Source of the DNA: Trichaptum fuscoviolaceum
Taxonomy: Eukaryota > Basidiomycota > Agaricomycetes > Hymenochaetales > Trichaptaceae
NCBI GenBank assembly: GCA_910574455.1
Contig: CAJSYZ010000008.1
Location: forward strand, 1,236,637-1,300,636
Reading direction: 5' to 3'
DNA: 64,000 nucleotides
Positions within the stretch are counted from its first letter, which is position 1, and the number at the start of each line of letters is the position of its first letter. The notes beneath the pieces were generated by a model. It was given only the letters and a program-made list of their open reading frames with translations. It searched no databases and was not told the origin of the DNA. The translations under genes and the position numbers were made by a program. Below are positions 34,158 to 43,785 of this stretch, in pieces.

Positions 34158-35945
34158 ATGGACGTCAGTAGTGGTCGCGTTTCTGACTCGGCAATCGATT
34201 CGCTTATAAGCGCTCTGATGCGCCTCAAGCAGTGCGAAGCAGGCCTTCGTACAGGGGAGTTTTGGACAGATCCAGTGGTTCTGTATGTCTTCTTATTTGC
34301 TCTACGCTGAATACCGTTTGATATCATTTTTATTTACAGCACCCGAGCATTGGAGGCGACCGACCCCGAAGAACAGTTCACAGAATCTCGAACGTGTCTT
34401 GGACAGTTGTCAAAGATGCATCAAGCCCTGGAAGTATTGCGTATATCCTGCCAGGACAGGCTAGGAGGACTACGGGAACGACTCTCTGGGTCCGTCAATA
34501 AAGCCGGGCTATTGCGTCTACCAAACGAGATTCTGCAGAAAATACTTGTGGAGGCAGATGAAGAAGTCATTGTACAGGGAAAGAAGACTTTTGCGGTGTC
34601 TGTGTCTCAAGTTTGCCGCTTTCTTCGAGAAGTCGCACACAATACGCCTCAATTGTGGACCCGTCTTTCCAACCTCCTGCATGAAGACGAGCTCGCTCAT
34701 CGGATTGAGCAATCGAAGTGGTGTGGTCTTGATGTTCAGATACGTGCGTTGACTTTTGGCCATGCTCGGGTGAGCATGAAGGACTTCTCACAGATCCTTC
34801 GCGAACATGAAGGCCGATGGCGGTCCTTCTCCTACAAAGTACGCGATTTCGATGGTGGCGATGGAAGATTGTTGCGTGTCTTCGCCGATGAAATGCGTAG
34901 GCACATGTCAGACCTGTCTCTACCTGAACTTGAGAATCTTCAAATCAGTGATAAGATTGGGCGCACTCTCCTGGATCTGGACGAAGAGGACGAGGACGAG
35001 GACGATGAGGGCTCTTTAGACTTCTACGAAACTTGGGAAATGCCGAAACTCTTGAGGGTTGAATTCGCATTCAACCTACCTATGCATTCGTATAGTGCGC
35101 AGTTGTGGGCTAACTTAAAGTCTGCGTCGATCTGGGTGTCTGGGACAAATGAGGACGGCGTGAGACTCACATCCTTCCTGTCCCAACGCCTCCCCGAGTT
35201 ATGCGAATTATCGATACGAATTGGTGATCCGGGTCTCCCGCGGGGAGGATGCATTGGATTTATTCCCAACGCCTCGTGTATGTTTCTACCTCAAGTCAAG
35301 GTCTTACAGTTAGTTTCGACCGATCCCAGGTCCATTCTGGCTGTAAAAGGGCTGTTGGTCACCCCGCATGTCGAATCGCTATCTCTCGACATCCAATACG
35401 ACCCGACGAACGGATTTTCAAGAACCAGCTTGGCGAATGTTTTTCAACTGTGCCGATCTCCAAAAATTAAGGACCTTGAGATAAAACTTCGCACGTACTC
35501 GCCATTCCAATTTGATCTGTTCGACAACATCTTCAGTATTTACAAAGGCCTTCACAGGCTTTCAATCGAGGCCCCAGACTCGCAGTTAGGCACATATGAA
35601 CCGAAGGAATCATGGACGGGATGCCTTCCTCTTCTTAAATCTCTTCGACTTCAGGACTGCACGAAGATCAGTCCCACGTTTGTAACAGACCTCATTGAGA
35701 TGCTTGGTGGAAAGGACGGCGGGGGGCCTTTCGAGTCGTTGGAAGTTGTGCAGTCTACCGGGTTGAGCAAAGAGTTCCTCGAGCGCAGCACTTTCCGCAA
35801 TAAAGCTGTGTGGTACGGGAAATCCAGCAAAACTCAGTTAAACGATGAGTCTGATTTGGAGGATGACTCGAGTTACTCAGGATATAGCGATTGTATTGCT
35901 TATAGCCTTTCGTCCGGTTCAGAACTCTCGTTACTCCAAACCTGA
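34158..35945 (+). CDS. F-box protein
   Basis: Seen: two exons, 34158-34282 and 34340-35945, phase-checked, 576 residues. The N terminus is helical; the F-box lies at about residues 95-140, LLRLPNEILQKILVEADEEV then VSQVCRFLREVAHNTPQLW. The remainder has irregular Leu-rich segments (LPELENLQI, LKSLRLQD, VESLSLDI) like the LRR-type C termini of Agaricomycete F-box proteins, plus an acidic stretch DEEDEDEDDEG. Known: the F-box binds Skp1, so the protein would present a substrate to an SCF ubiquitin ligase; the substrate is unknown. These proteins form large, fast-changing families in mushrooms. It is the first gene to the right of the KDZ element. Confidence 0.82.
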
Positions 35946-36182
35946 CTTTATTTAATCCAGTGTTGGATAAAGACGTTCTTTATCTAAATTATGACTTTTT
36001 AAACTATACTATGTCTTATATATGATAATATGATAATATGGATATGATGGGCAAAAGCAGAAGATAATGTGAATAAAAGGCCCGGGCACCGTACTTAGAC
36101 CCTGAATGTACACATTGGCTAAATACGTGCCACCTCCAGAGCCTGAGGACCCTGAATCATCAACTTCATTCCCTGAGACCAT

Positions 36183-36761
36183 ATGTCTGAGCTCACGCAA
36201 ACAGATGTATCGAGGCCTTCCGCTCTTCCAAGTGCACGTTTGCGGCCCACTGCCTCTCAACCACAATCGATAGCGGATCAGAGCTCTGCGGAGTATCTAG
36301 ACTTCGTCGAAGAGGAATGGAATAAGAAGGTTGACGTTGAAGTAGAGACTCTCGTTGAAGGAATGGTAGAAATTGTCAATCTAGCGTCGGTAAGTGTCAC
36401 TAGTCATTTGAGGGTCGCATATTTTCTCAGAAATCAGTAATAGATAGGTGACAAGGACAAATTCAAAGTCGCTCAAGAGGCATTCGAAACGCAATGCCGT
36501 GCCGACTCGATGGTCCGCGCAGCTCATTCGCTTCTTTCTATCACGCATTCGATGAAGCTCCTCCTTTTGCTCTCTGACGAATCGCAAATAGTACAGCAGC
36601 GTGATAGAGCATTGAAGGATGTTCGGAAGGACGCAGAAGAATCGAAGAGAAAAGCGGCAGAGCTTCTCAACGACTTGTTGTTGAAGGACACTCCGGGCAC
36701 TCTGGATTCTGTTGCAGGACACTCAAAAGCGGAAGAGCTTTTCAACAAATTGGGGATGTAG
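36183..36761 (+). CDS. MED22: Mediator complex subunit 22
   Basis: Seen: exons 36183-36389 and 36456-36761, phase-checked with acceptor GTGACAAG, 170 residues. The core YLDFVEEEWNKKVDVEVETL and MVRAAHSLLSITHSMKLLLL match the Med22/Surf5 helical fold, here at usual length for the family. Known: Med22 (Srb6 in yeast) is a head-module subunit of Mediator that pairs with Med11 and helps connect activators with RNA polymerase II in the nucleus. The C-terminal coding region contains an imperfect ~75-bp duplication (AAAGCGG..GAGCTT..CAAC then GGACACTCCGGGCAC, units at about 36651 and 36727) whose second copy carries the stop codon. It lies between the F-box gene and the small unknown gene. Confidence 0.85.
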
Positions 36762-37310
36762 GACACTCCGGGCACAGATTCTCAAGACAACCCGACCGCT
36801 CCCTGATTTTGCGGGCTTAACACTCACGATCAGTCTTTGAATGCCATCTACCGTGCGCCACTCTGCTCTCAAGTCGCACGCAATGAAGATTATCGCACCA
36901 TCAGACGGACGTTCCACTGATAGAAGGTTTCTCAAGGTACTCATGCGAGCGGAAGGGTGATGGTGAATGTCAACAGGATAGCACCCCGATAAAGCTTCAT
37001 TTTTCCTGTCCAAGAGACAAATCTTGTAATCCGCCTCCGAAGTCATCAAGTGCCAGGGCGTCACGGATGGCGTCTAGGAGGTGCAAACCCAGGCTCTATA
37101 TCTGTCTAATAAATATATAAACAAGCCGTGGCCTACGAACGAAAACTTTGGAACGTGCTACATTGGTTTGGGACCGAAAGGCGATATCTTCGACGAGGTG
37201 CACGAGCGTACAGACTTAAGTATCATTCTAATTCAGGTTACGTTCTCATTCATGATAGATTACAACGAATAATATAAATGATCTGGTATGTAAATTGCTT
37301 CCTGTGTCTA
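36762..37310. other. Intergenic region, nothing supported
   Basis: About 550 bp. A minus-strand open frame (36723-37064, 113 codons) overlaps MED22 antisense and has no motif. The region is probably the 3' ends of MED22 and of the minus-strand gene beyond. Confidence 0.45.
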
Positions 37311-37956
37311 CTATGGCCTTCTTCCGTACGGGTTTGCTGAAGACGCGGGCACTGCAGGGAGAGACTTCTGAGGCACGGGAGGCGCACGCGGCGGGCCACG
37401 GAATCTGATCACTTCGTCATCGTCGTCACCGGGGAGAGGTGCAGAAATGTGCGGCATGACTTCGAGGAAACGTTTGCGGTTGGCAGCTGAGGTGAACTTT
37501 GACGCAACCTCCCGGAACCGCTGATTACGGTTTTCAGGCGCCCCTGTCTGTGTTTGTGCTGTTGGTGCTTGTGGATGCAGAGAGGCAGCTTCGGGCTCGC
37601 TACGAGGGGGTACTACGTGACGCTCGGTTGATGCTTCCTCAAGCTCTTTCATTGCTCTTTTGGTCAACGAGCTCAGTTCTTCTAACGCTTGCTGAAGCTC
37701 AGCAAGCTTTGCCAGTTTCGCCCTGATCGGGCGTCCTGGACCCAGCTTTGCGCGTGACTCCGAGTCAGGGATCGTACTATTCGTCCAAATGAATATTAGA
37801 AAATGTCACAGGAGAAGGAGGGTGAAGGTATAGCGCTCACTCTAGGTGGGCGAGGAGATTGCCGTCTCTACATCGCTTCAAGCGATGAGCATGCCGCAAC
37901 AACACGTCCACGGTTTTGGGAGCGACCCAGAAGTCCTTCTGCTTGTCTGCATTCAT
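37311..37956 (-). CDS. Unrecognised 193-residue basic/coiled-coil protein
   Basis: Seen: exon 1 37841-37956 (ATG at 37956, MNADKQKDFWVAPKTVDVLL) and exon 2 37311-37776, phase-checked. Residues ~45-90 are predicted helical and Leu/Lys/Glu-rich (RAKLAKLAELQQALEELSSL), probably a short coiled coil. The C-terminal half is Pro-rich with an acidic DDDDE patch and ends ASSANPYGRRP. There is no signal peptide or transmembrane segment and no catalytic motif. I do not recognise the family. Its stop faces MED22's stop, and it shares the minus strand with UBP8 upstream. Confidence 0.6.
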
Positions 37957-38514
37957 AAATGCAAATTTCTTTCGACGGAAAGAATAGATGCGATATGGAT
38001 GAATTGAATTAAGGCAAGTTATCGAATGGGTGTAGGAGGATTAGTTGGGTGACGAAACAGCCCACACTCGAGCAGCGGCTTTATAGGTCTTCAACCACGT
38101 TGGTTACTGCCAGAGCCACTGCTGCTACGACCACACTGTGGTCCCATGTCCCGTGTTTCCTCGAGGATGCCGCACCACATTTTGCGGACATTACTCAACA
38201 TTGTGGATAAATATCGATATCACAACCACGATCTAAGGAATCTTCAGCGAGAACATTCAGATTGCCAGAGAATTAGTCCGGTGACAAAATTTGACGCTGG
38301 ATTCCATTCTAATTTTTTTTCAGGAGCCCAGAAGAGAAGTGATGAAGGGTTGTTTGCGAGTAATGGTGGTGGTTGCCTGCCTTTCAAGTTGCTGAGCTCA
38401 TTCAATCTCCGCGATGATTGGAACGTGTTCTTACAACATTAAACATAAAGCTACAATATACTATAAAAATATGCAATAGATCCACAACAAGACAAAAAAG
38501 AAGACAAATCAAAA
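37957..38514. other. Intergenic region, nothing supported
   Basis: 560 bp between the small unknown gene's start and the UBP8 stop. A TTTATAG-type AT-rich patch near 38080 could serve as a core promoter for the minus-strand gene; no other structure was seen. Confidence 0.4.
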
Positions 38515-40972
38515 TCAAATGGTCGCCAATAAGATATCCTCCACTTCTTTCATTCGAGCCGCCTCCTTTTCGCGCTCCTTCTCCTTTTCTTTCACGGCCT
38601 CAGTCTCACGAGCCAATTTATATGAGGGCTGCGTGAATGGTCGGTAGTCGAGATGGCGCTTCACGTAGAAACACATGTACGCGGATGATTTTAGAGCTAC
38701 TTCTAACGAGGAGCGAGTCACTCTACAGATGTCGATTTGTAAGAAGGTCAATGGATTGAGCATATATGACTCACTTGTCATCGTCATATCTATACCACTA
38801 AAGGCGTATATTCAAAGGGTATCGCATTAATGAATACTTAAAGATCTGCCTTGCAACACGCTTACCTCGTCCTGCGAGCGAGCAAAGTTGGTGTAGTGCC
38901 CATTGTCTATCTGTCCGTCGTGAACAATAACGGCGAATAAGTCGTAGTCATACAGTGAATCCGGTCCTAAGCTGTCGATGCGGATGTTAGCCCGCATCTG
39001 TTGTGTATACGATCATTCTCACTAAGGCTCTTTATCGGAGCTACCCCGGCTGTTGAGGACCAGGGTTGTGAACGGCAACATATTTAGAGAAGCAGGAAAA
39101 CGTATGTGAGCGTCGATCTTCTTGGGTGTCGCCTTTCCATTTTGGCCATCATGTTCGAATCGCTGAAGAAAGCACACATTTGTCAAGTATAGGTTACACT
39201 ACACTGCGCCAAAGCTCACCTTAAATTGGAAACATAGGACTGGAGGTAACTTTCGTATCGATAGACGCTTCGTCGTACTCTTTAGTATATTAGGGTGATG
39301 TGAGATACACACTTGAGGCAAGTTTCTTAGCACAATACCTGCATAGTGTTACCACAATCACTGCAGCTGCACTTCAGACTCTCAGGATGAGTGTATCTAC
39401 GTAACAAATGTTCAGTGCTGTCTGAGGCCTTTGGGACGATCTACGCACCTTCGGAGACAGCCAATCAGCGTATTATCGTCAGCGCCGGGCGGTCCTTTAC
39501 CCTTGAGCTGCAAACTAATGTCCAAAATAGGCTCCGACTTCCGCGAAACTGTCCCGCACTTGTCGCAAGTCGTCTCGCTCTGTAACGCGCCTCCAAAGAT
39601 CTCATGTACCGGACAATTACATGAGACGCTCGTGTTGCCCGGCGAGCCTTTATGTAGCTGGTTGAGTGCAGACATAAAGAACTCGTGAGCGTCTTGTTGA
39701 GCATAACCCGCGAGTTCCGAAGACGCCCGCCATGTCGTCGCAAGAAGGCTCGATGGACCGTAGGTAGATGATTTACCCGAGTAAACCTGCAATTGTGGTA
39801 ATTGGGCCCATCAGCAGTAACAAAAACGACTGGCCAGGGCCCTACCTCAGTAAACAGCTTGTCCATCTCGCAGCACATGCAATCTGTGTTTTTGCACATT
39901 TTGTAGTTGTGTTTGTCACTTAGGAAATAGTTTCGTAATAACGGGTTATGCAACAGAGACTGTAGAACGACGTTGAGGAAACATGTTTGGCCAAGGTTTA
40001 GCAGACCTATTCGGCCTACGAGAAGCACGTCAGTGAGGGGGAACGCAAGAGACTGGCAACTGTAGCACGAACCACTACATGATACTGGTGCAAAGTTGGA
40101 CTCCTTCGCGTCGGGATGCCATTGTTTGTAAGGCTCACGCCGTTCCTTTTTTGCAGCTTATGTATATCATCAGACCTCCGGGTGCTAGTGAAGGTTCGAG
40201 TCACGTACATATAAACTGTGTTTCCTTTTCTTCAACATGCAGCGTCGTTGAGTGGTACAAGTCGTCGAATGTGGAGTTTAAGATGAAGTCATCGCATTCT
40301 GTGCAATATACAGAACCCGACTTGACGTCCGCACCTGCCGGTATGTCAATAGTGAGAACAAAGATTCTGACGAAGCAAAGCCTTCTAGAGCGACTAAAAG
40401 CAGTGAAGAGTACTCACAGAACTGGTGGCCCGAATCTCTTAGGTGCCCGAGAACATGATCATCCTTCCAGCACCCGCCGTATGGGCATTGCAAGCATATG
40501 AACGGTCTATGGAGTGTTAGACCACACGTTCCGCACGATGGTGTCTGCAGCTTCATAGGTATACCCCAAGACAAGCGAGTAGCATCAGCATTATGCTGCT
40601 CACGTCAAGAGCTGAACGGCGCACCTTTCTCCGCTTAGCGGGCCTTGCATGATTCCCGCTCATCGACGAGCCCCAGGCCACAGCCGCCTTGTACTTCTTC
40701 AGCATCGCCTGGCGCGCCGCCTCTGCCGCAAACGCCACGTCAACATGCGCGCACCGTCCGCTCGCCGACCCCGGCGTGCCAGCGTTACCCTCGTCGTCCG
40801 AGCCGGCAGCAATGTCGCCGACATCGAGGTCCATCGCGCTCGCCATGCTGGTGTCTCCGAGGCCGCCCAAGGGCACGTTCGTGCTGCCCGACGACGTCGA
40901 ATCTGAGGACATGGAAATGTCCATGTCGAGCGCGGCCGGCGTCGTGTAAGATGTGGTCTGTGTGAACGACAT
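38515..40972 (-). CDS. UBP8: Ubp8/USP22-type ubiquitin hydrolase of the SAGA complex
   Basis: Seen: start ATG 40972 (MSFTQTTSYTT), stop at 38515, about eight to ten exons (boundaries approximate). The N-terminal tail is Ser/Asp-rich, followed by a UBP-type zinc finger (RCAHVDVAF, then CGTCGLTLHRPFICLQCPYGG and HVLGHLRDSGHQF). Catalytic Cys box: GLLNLGQTCFLNVVLQSLLH. Middle: a second Cys-pair zinc site, CNCPVHEIFGG with CDKCGTVSRKSE. Catalytic His box: DNGHYTNFARSQDE near 38900, then SAYMCFYVKRHLDY. Known: a Znf-UBP plus USP domain in this order is Ubp8/USP22, which removes ubiquitin from histone H2B in the SAGA deubiquitinase module. The C-terminal Lys/Glu-rich tail is an extension. It is divergent with HUS1. 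Confidence 0.88.
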
Positions 40973-41279
40973 CCGGGCGTCTACAACGAGTCGTTGGTAT
41001 AAGCAGCTCAACTTGAATCTTGTCAAAGTAGGTAACGCGATCTAATTCAGTTCAACTTCCGAGTCGTCATCTGCTTTATTACGTAATACACCCCTCAGGC
41101 TGCCACACGTGTAATATACGCGTCCAATTTTCAGCCCATTTTTTTCTCGACGCGACCTTGTCTGTAACCATGTCCTACAAGTGACCGCTTACCCTTTATC
41201 CACCACATTCTCGCTGCTGCTCTGTATTCTTATAATCAAACTCCTGTATCAATAACTGTTGAGTCCAATCTCGCCCAAC
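40973..41279. promoter_or_regulatory. Bidirectional promoter region UBP8 / HUS1
   Basis: 307 bp between opposing ATGs. It contains a CCACACGTGTAATATACGCGTCC stretch near 41102-41124 with a CACGTG E-box and an ACGCGT MluI cell-cycle-box (MBF) site, a plausible S-phase element for a checkpoint gene (inference). Confidence 0.5.
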
Positions 41280-42636
41280 ATGCGCTTTCGTACCAATATC
41301 GAGCATGTCGTGACGTTCCAACGTATGTACCGGACGCGCGCATTCTGACGCGTTGAAATTGATCTTTCGCGGCTCATAGGCATAATCCAATCAATCGAGA
41401 AGCTTCAGAAACGATGCATCATCAAGTTCACCGAAGCGGAGATGCGTATCATCTGTAACGAGGAAACGGAAGACGGTGTGCAAGTCTGGTCGTATGTGGC
41501 ATTCTTTATCCCTACGTATGTTTACAACCCCTCACACCAAATTTCAGGCAAATCAAAATTGTATATCTTCTTTGTCTCTTGCTACATACGCAGCTAACGC
41601 CCAGAGCTGTCAGGACTCCCTCTTCTCCGACTATCGCATCCAGTCCAACGCCAATAACGAGATCAACATCCTGCTCTCACCCGAAGCGCTGCTCCAGGCG
41701 CTCAAGTCCGCGCAGTCCGGTTCCGAGGTCGTCATGCGCCTGGCGAAGAAACACGGACACGCCGTCCTCGCATTCGACATCACCCTCGCGCTCGGCGGCG
41801 GGGGCCTCAACGTGTTCGCGAACGGCCGACGCGCACAGCTGGCACACGATGTTCTTATTGATGTCCTTCGTCCAGTGGATATGGCTAAGTTGAGGGAGCC
41901 GCTGTGTCCAGAGCCCGATGTACGTTGTGGTCTCATCTCATTCTTTTGATAACGAGTGGCTTTCCAAGCTACTCACTGTCGTTTTTGTAGATGCACGTCC
42001 TCCTCCCGCCCCTCCAGAAACTTCGTACCGTCGCTGAGCACATGCGGGCCATGTCCGACGTGATAAGCATTCACGCCAGCGGTGCTGGTGTCGTACGGTT
42101 GTCCGTTGAGTCCGATCAGGCACGCGTAGAGACCCAGTGGACAAAGTGCACGATCCCGATCATGCGTAAGTATATCTCACTTATATCATCTTTTCGCACT
42201 ATTGAACTAGGTCACTAATATGTCATCGCTGTTTACAGAATCGCAAGGACAAGAAAGTCAAGAAGAACGAGAAGCATCCGACCCAGAGCGATTATTCGGT
42301 GTACGACTCTCCATTCGTGCCTTCCTTAGATTCTTATCCAGTCATGTCGTCTCAACGTCAACTATCGCTTGTGAGTCTCCTCCTGTTGCCTTTTAGATGC
42401 CGTTCAGTTCCAAAATTCCATTATCCATGATTCGTTATATGAATTCTATTCATTTCTCAGTGTGGGGGGTATAACACTAAACATTGCGATACAATCCGAG
42501 AAGAAATATTGCTAACGATAGCCTAGGCTTATGCGAGAACTACTGCTTGATCCTGTACGTCTACATTGGAGAAGGGGACGACACAGGCGGTGTGCTCACG
42601 TTCTACATACCGGCACGCTTGAGCGGCATGGATTGA
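41280..42636 (+). CDS. HUS1: HUS1 checkpoint clamp subunit
   Basis: Seen: seven phase-checked exons (41280-41322, 41380-41491, 41548-41560, 41614-41919, 41991-42165, 42239-42370, 42527-42636), 296 residues. It starts MRFRTNIEHVVTFQRIIQSI; then KLQKRCIIKFTEAEMRIICN, QVWSQIKI, DSLFSDYRIQSNANNEINIL, LRPVDMAKLREP, FLSSHVVSTSTIACLCENYC and the end VLTFYIPARLSGMD. Known: Hus1 joins Rad9 and Rad1 in the PCNA-like 9-1-1 ring that is loaded at DNA damage and activates the ATR pathway. The length fits the family. Exon 3 is only 13 nt, so automated models may skip it. It shares a 307-bp promoter with UBP8. Confidence 0.94.
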
Positions 42637-43170
42637 GTGACGCAGTGGTAGCCTAGCTTCGCTTTGCATGTGGTGGCTGCTTCAGCCCTATTCCTGAGGT
42701 GGTGACGCCCGCGTCAGCACATCCCTGCTCCATACCTCCGGCGCAATTCCTCTGCTTCACAGCAGGATCATGGAACGATGAACGATAGCGAACCGAGATA
42801 CCCGTATTATAAGAAGACCAGCAACAAGCTACCCAGATTGATGAAAAAGAAGGGAACGGAAAGGGTAAGGGTGTGAATGATGTGTGCGGAACCTATACGG
42901 AGGGATTGTGGGGGTTGATACGATGACGGTGATGATAGTGCTTGTGAGGATGGTTGGACTGTCCGTGCCTAACTCATAATGTGTGTCTTCCATATCCCAA
43001 ATCCATACCCCTTCTCTGCTCTCGTCTCATTATAATCTCCAACTGCTTCAACTTTGCCTTCGATCAACGACTGCTCCTCCCGCTCGTTCTATCCCAATAG
43101 AAAGTGAATGCTCTGATCTTGAACGGATTGGTGGCGATCCGCGTCTATTTCGCGCCGCCCACTGTCAACG
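42637..43170. other. Intergenic region between convergent genes
   Basis: 534 bp holding the 3' ends of HUS1 and the isochorismatase-like gene. No gene or strong repeat was seen. Confidence 0.45.
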
Positions 43171-43785
43171 TCATGAGTCCGTAAACACATGCGGCAAATC
43201 CTCCAGCTTCACGACAAACACCCCGGCCTCCTCGAGCTCGCTCTCGATCTCCTTCACGACCTTGTGCGCCGGCGTCACGATCACGGGCCCTCCCACGGAG
43301 TAGGCCTCGGGGCGGTCATACGTCGCATGCGCGTCCTCGACGAGGAAGACGGTGTTCCCGCGGCCGAGCGCTGCGGAGCAGGTGGCGCGGATGCAGAAGT
43401 CGCTCTGCATGCCGACGACGATGATGGAGGCCTTCTTGTCAACGAGCTCGCCGAGGCGCGTGCCCGCGAACGCGTTGTTCTTCGTCTTGTCGATCACGGG
43501 CTCGCCCGCGTGCGGCGCGAGCGCGAGCTGCCACCCCGGCGCGCCCGGCTGGTCGGCGTCTCCGGCGTCGCCGCTGTTTCGGACGTGGATGATGAGCGGC
43601 GGGAGCGGAGACGTGCGCGCCATGCGGAGGGCGCGCTCGATGTTCCGTGCGATGAGGGCGCCGTTGGGCACGCCGACGGGCGGTGGGGCGAGGCGGCAGA
43701 CTTGGCACTCGATGAGGAGAAGGACTTTGCGGGGCGTGGAGGCGGACGAGGAGGAGGTGGAGGACGAGTCGGTCGTGTCTGTCAT
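43171..43785 (-). CDS. Isochorismatase-like cysteine hydrolase
   Basis: Seen: a single exon, 204 residues, start ATG 43785 (MTDTTDSSSTSSSS). The Ser-rich leader is followed by KVLLLIECQVCRLAPPPVGV, TSPLPPLIIHVRNSGDAGD, the Lys region VIDKTKNNAFAGTRLGELV and the nucleophile region IIVVGMQSDFCIRATCSAAL, in the family order. The superfamily uses an Asp-Lys-Cys triad; here Lys and Cys are present but the first motif reads IECQ where most members have IDxQ. Known: members hydrolyse isochorismate, nicotinamide, ureido compounds or have unknown substrates. Substrate unknown here; probably cytosolic. GC content is high and no intron was seen. It converges on HUS1. Confidence 0.82.
   Translation of the reverse strand: MTDTTDSSSTSSSSASTPRKVLLLIECQVCRLAPPPVGVPNGALIARNIERALRMARTSPLPPLIIHVRNSGDAGDADQPGAPGWQLALAPHAGEPVIDKTKNNAFAGTRLGELVDKKASIIVVGMQSDFCIRATCSAALGRGNTVFLVEDAHATYDRPEAYSVGGPVIVTPAHKVVKEIESELEEAGVFVVKLEDLPHVFTDS

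Noticed and set aside
36723..37064. 113-codon minus-strand open frame next to MED22
   Set aside because: Overlaps the MED22 coding end antisense; no domain or splice partner.
40645..40965. Plus-strand frames opposite the UBP8 N terminus
   Set aside because: Shadows of the Ser/Asp/Ala-rich minus-strand exon; no domain.
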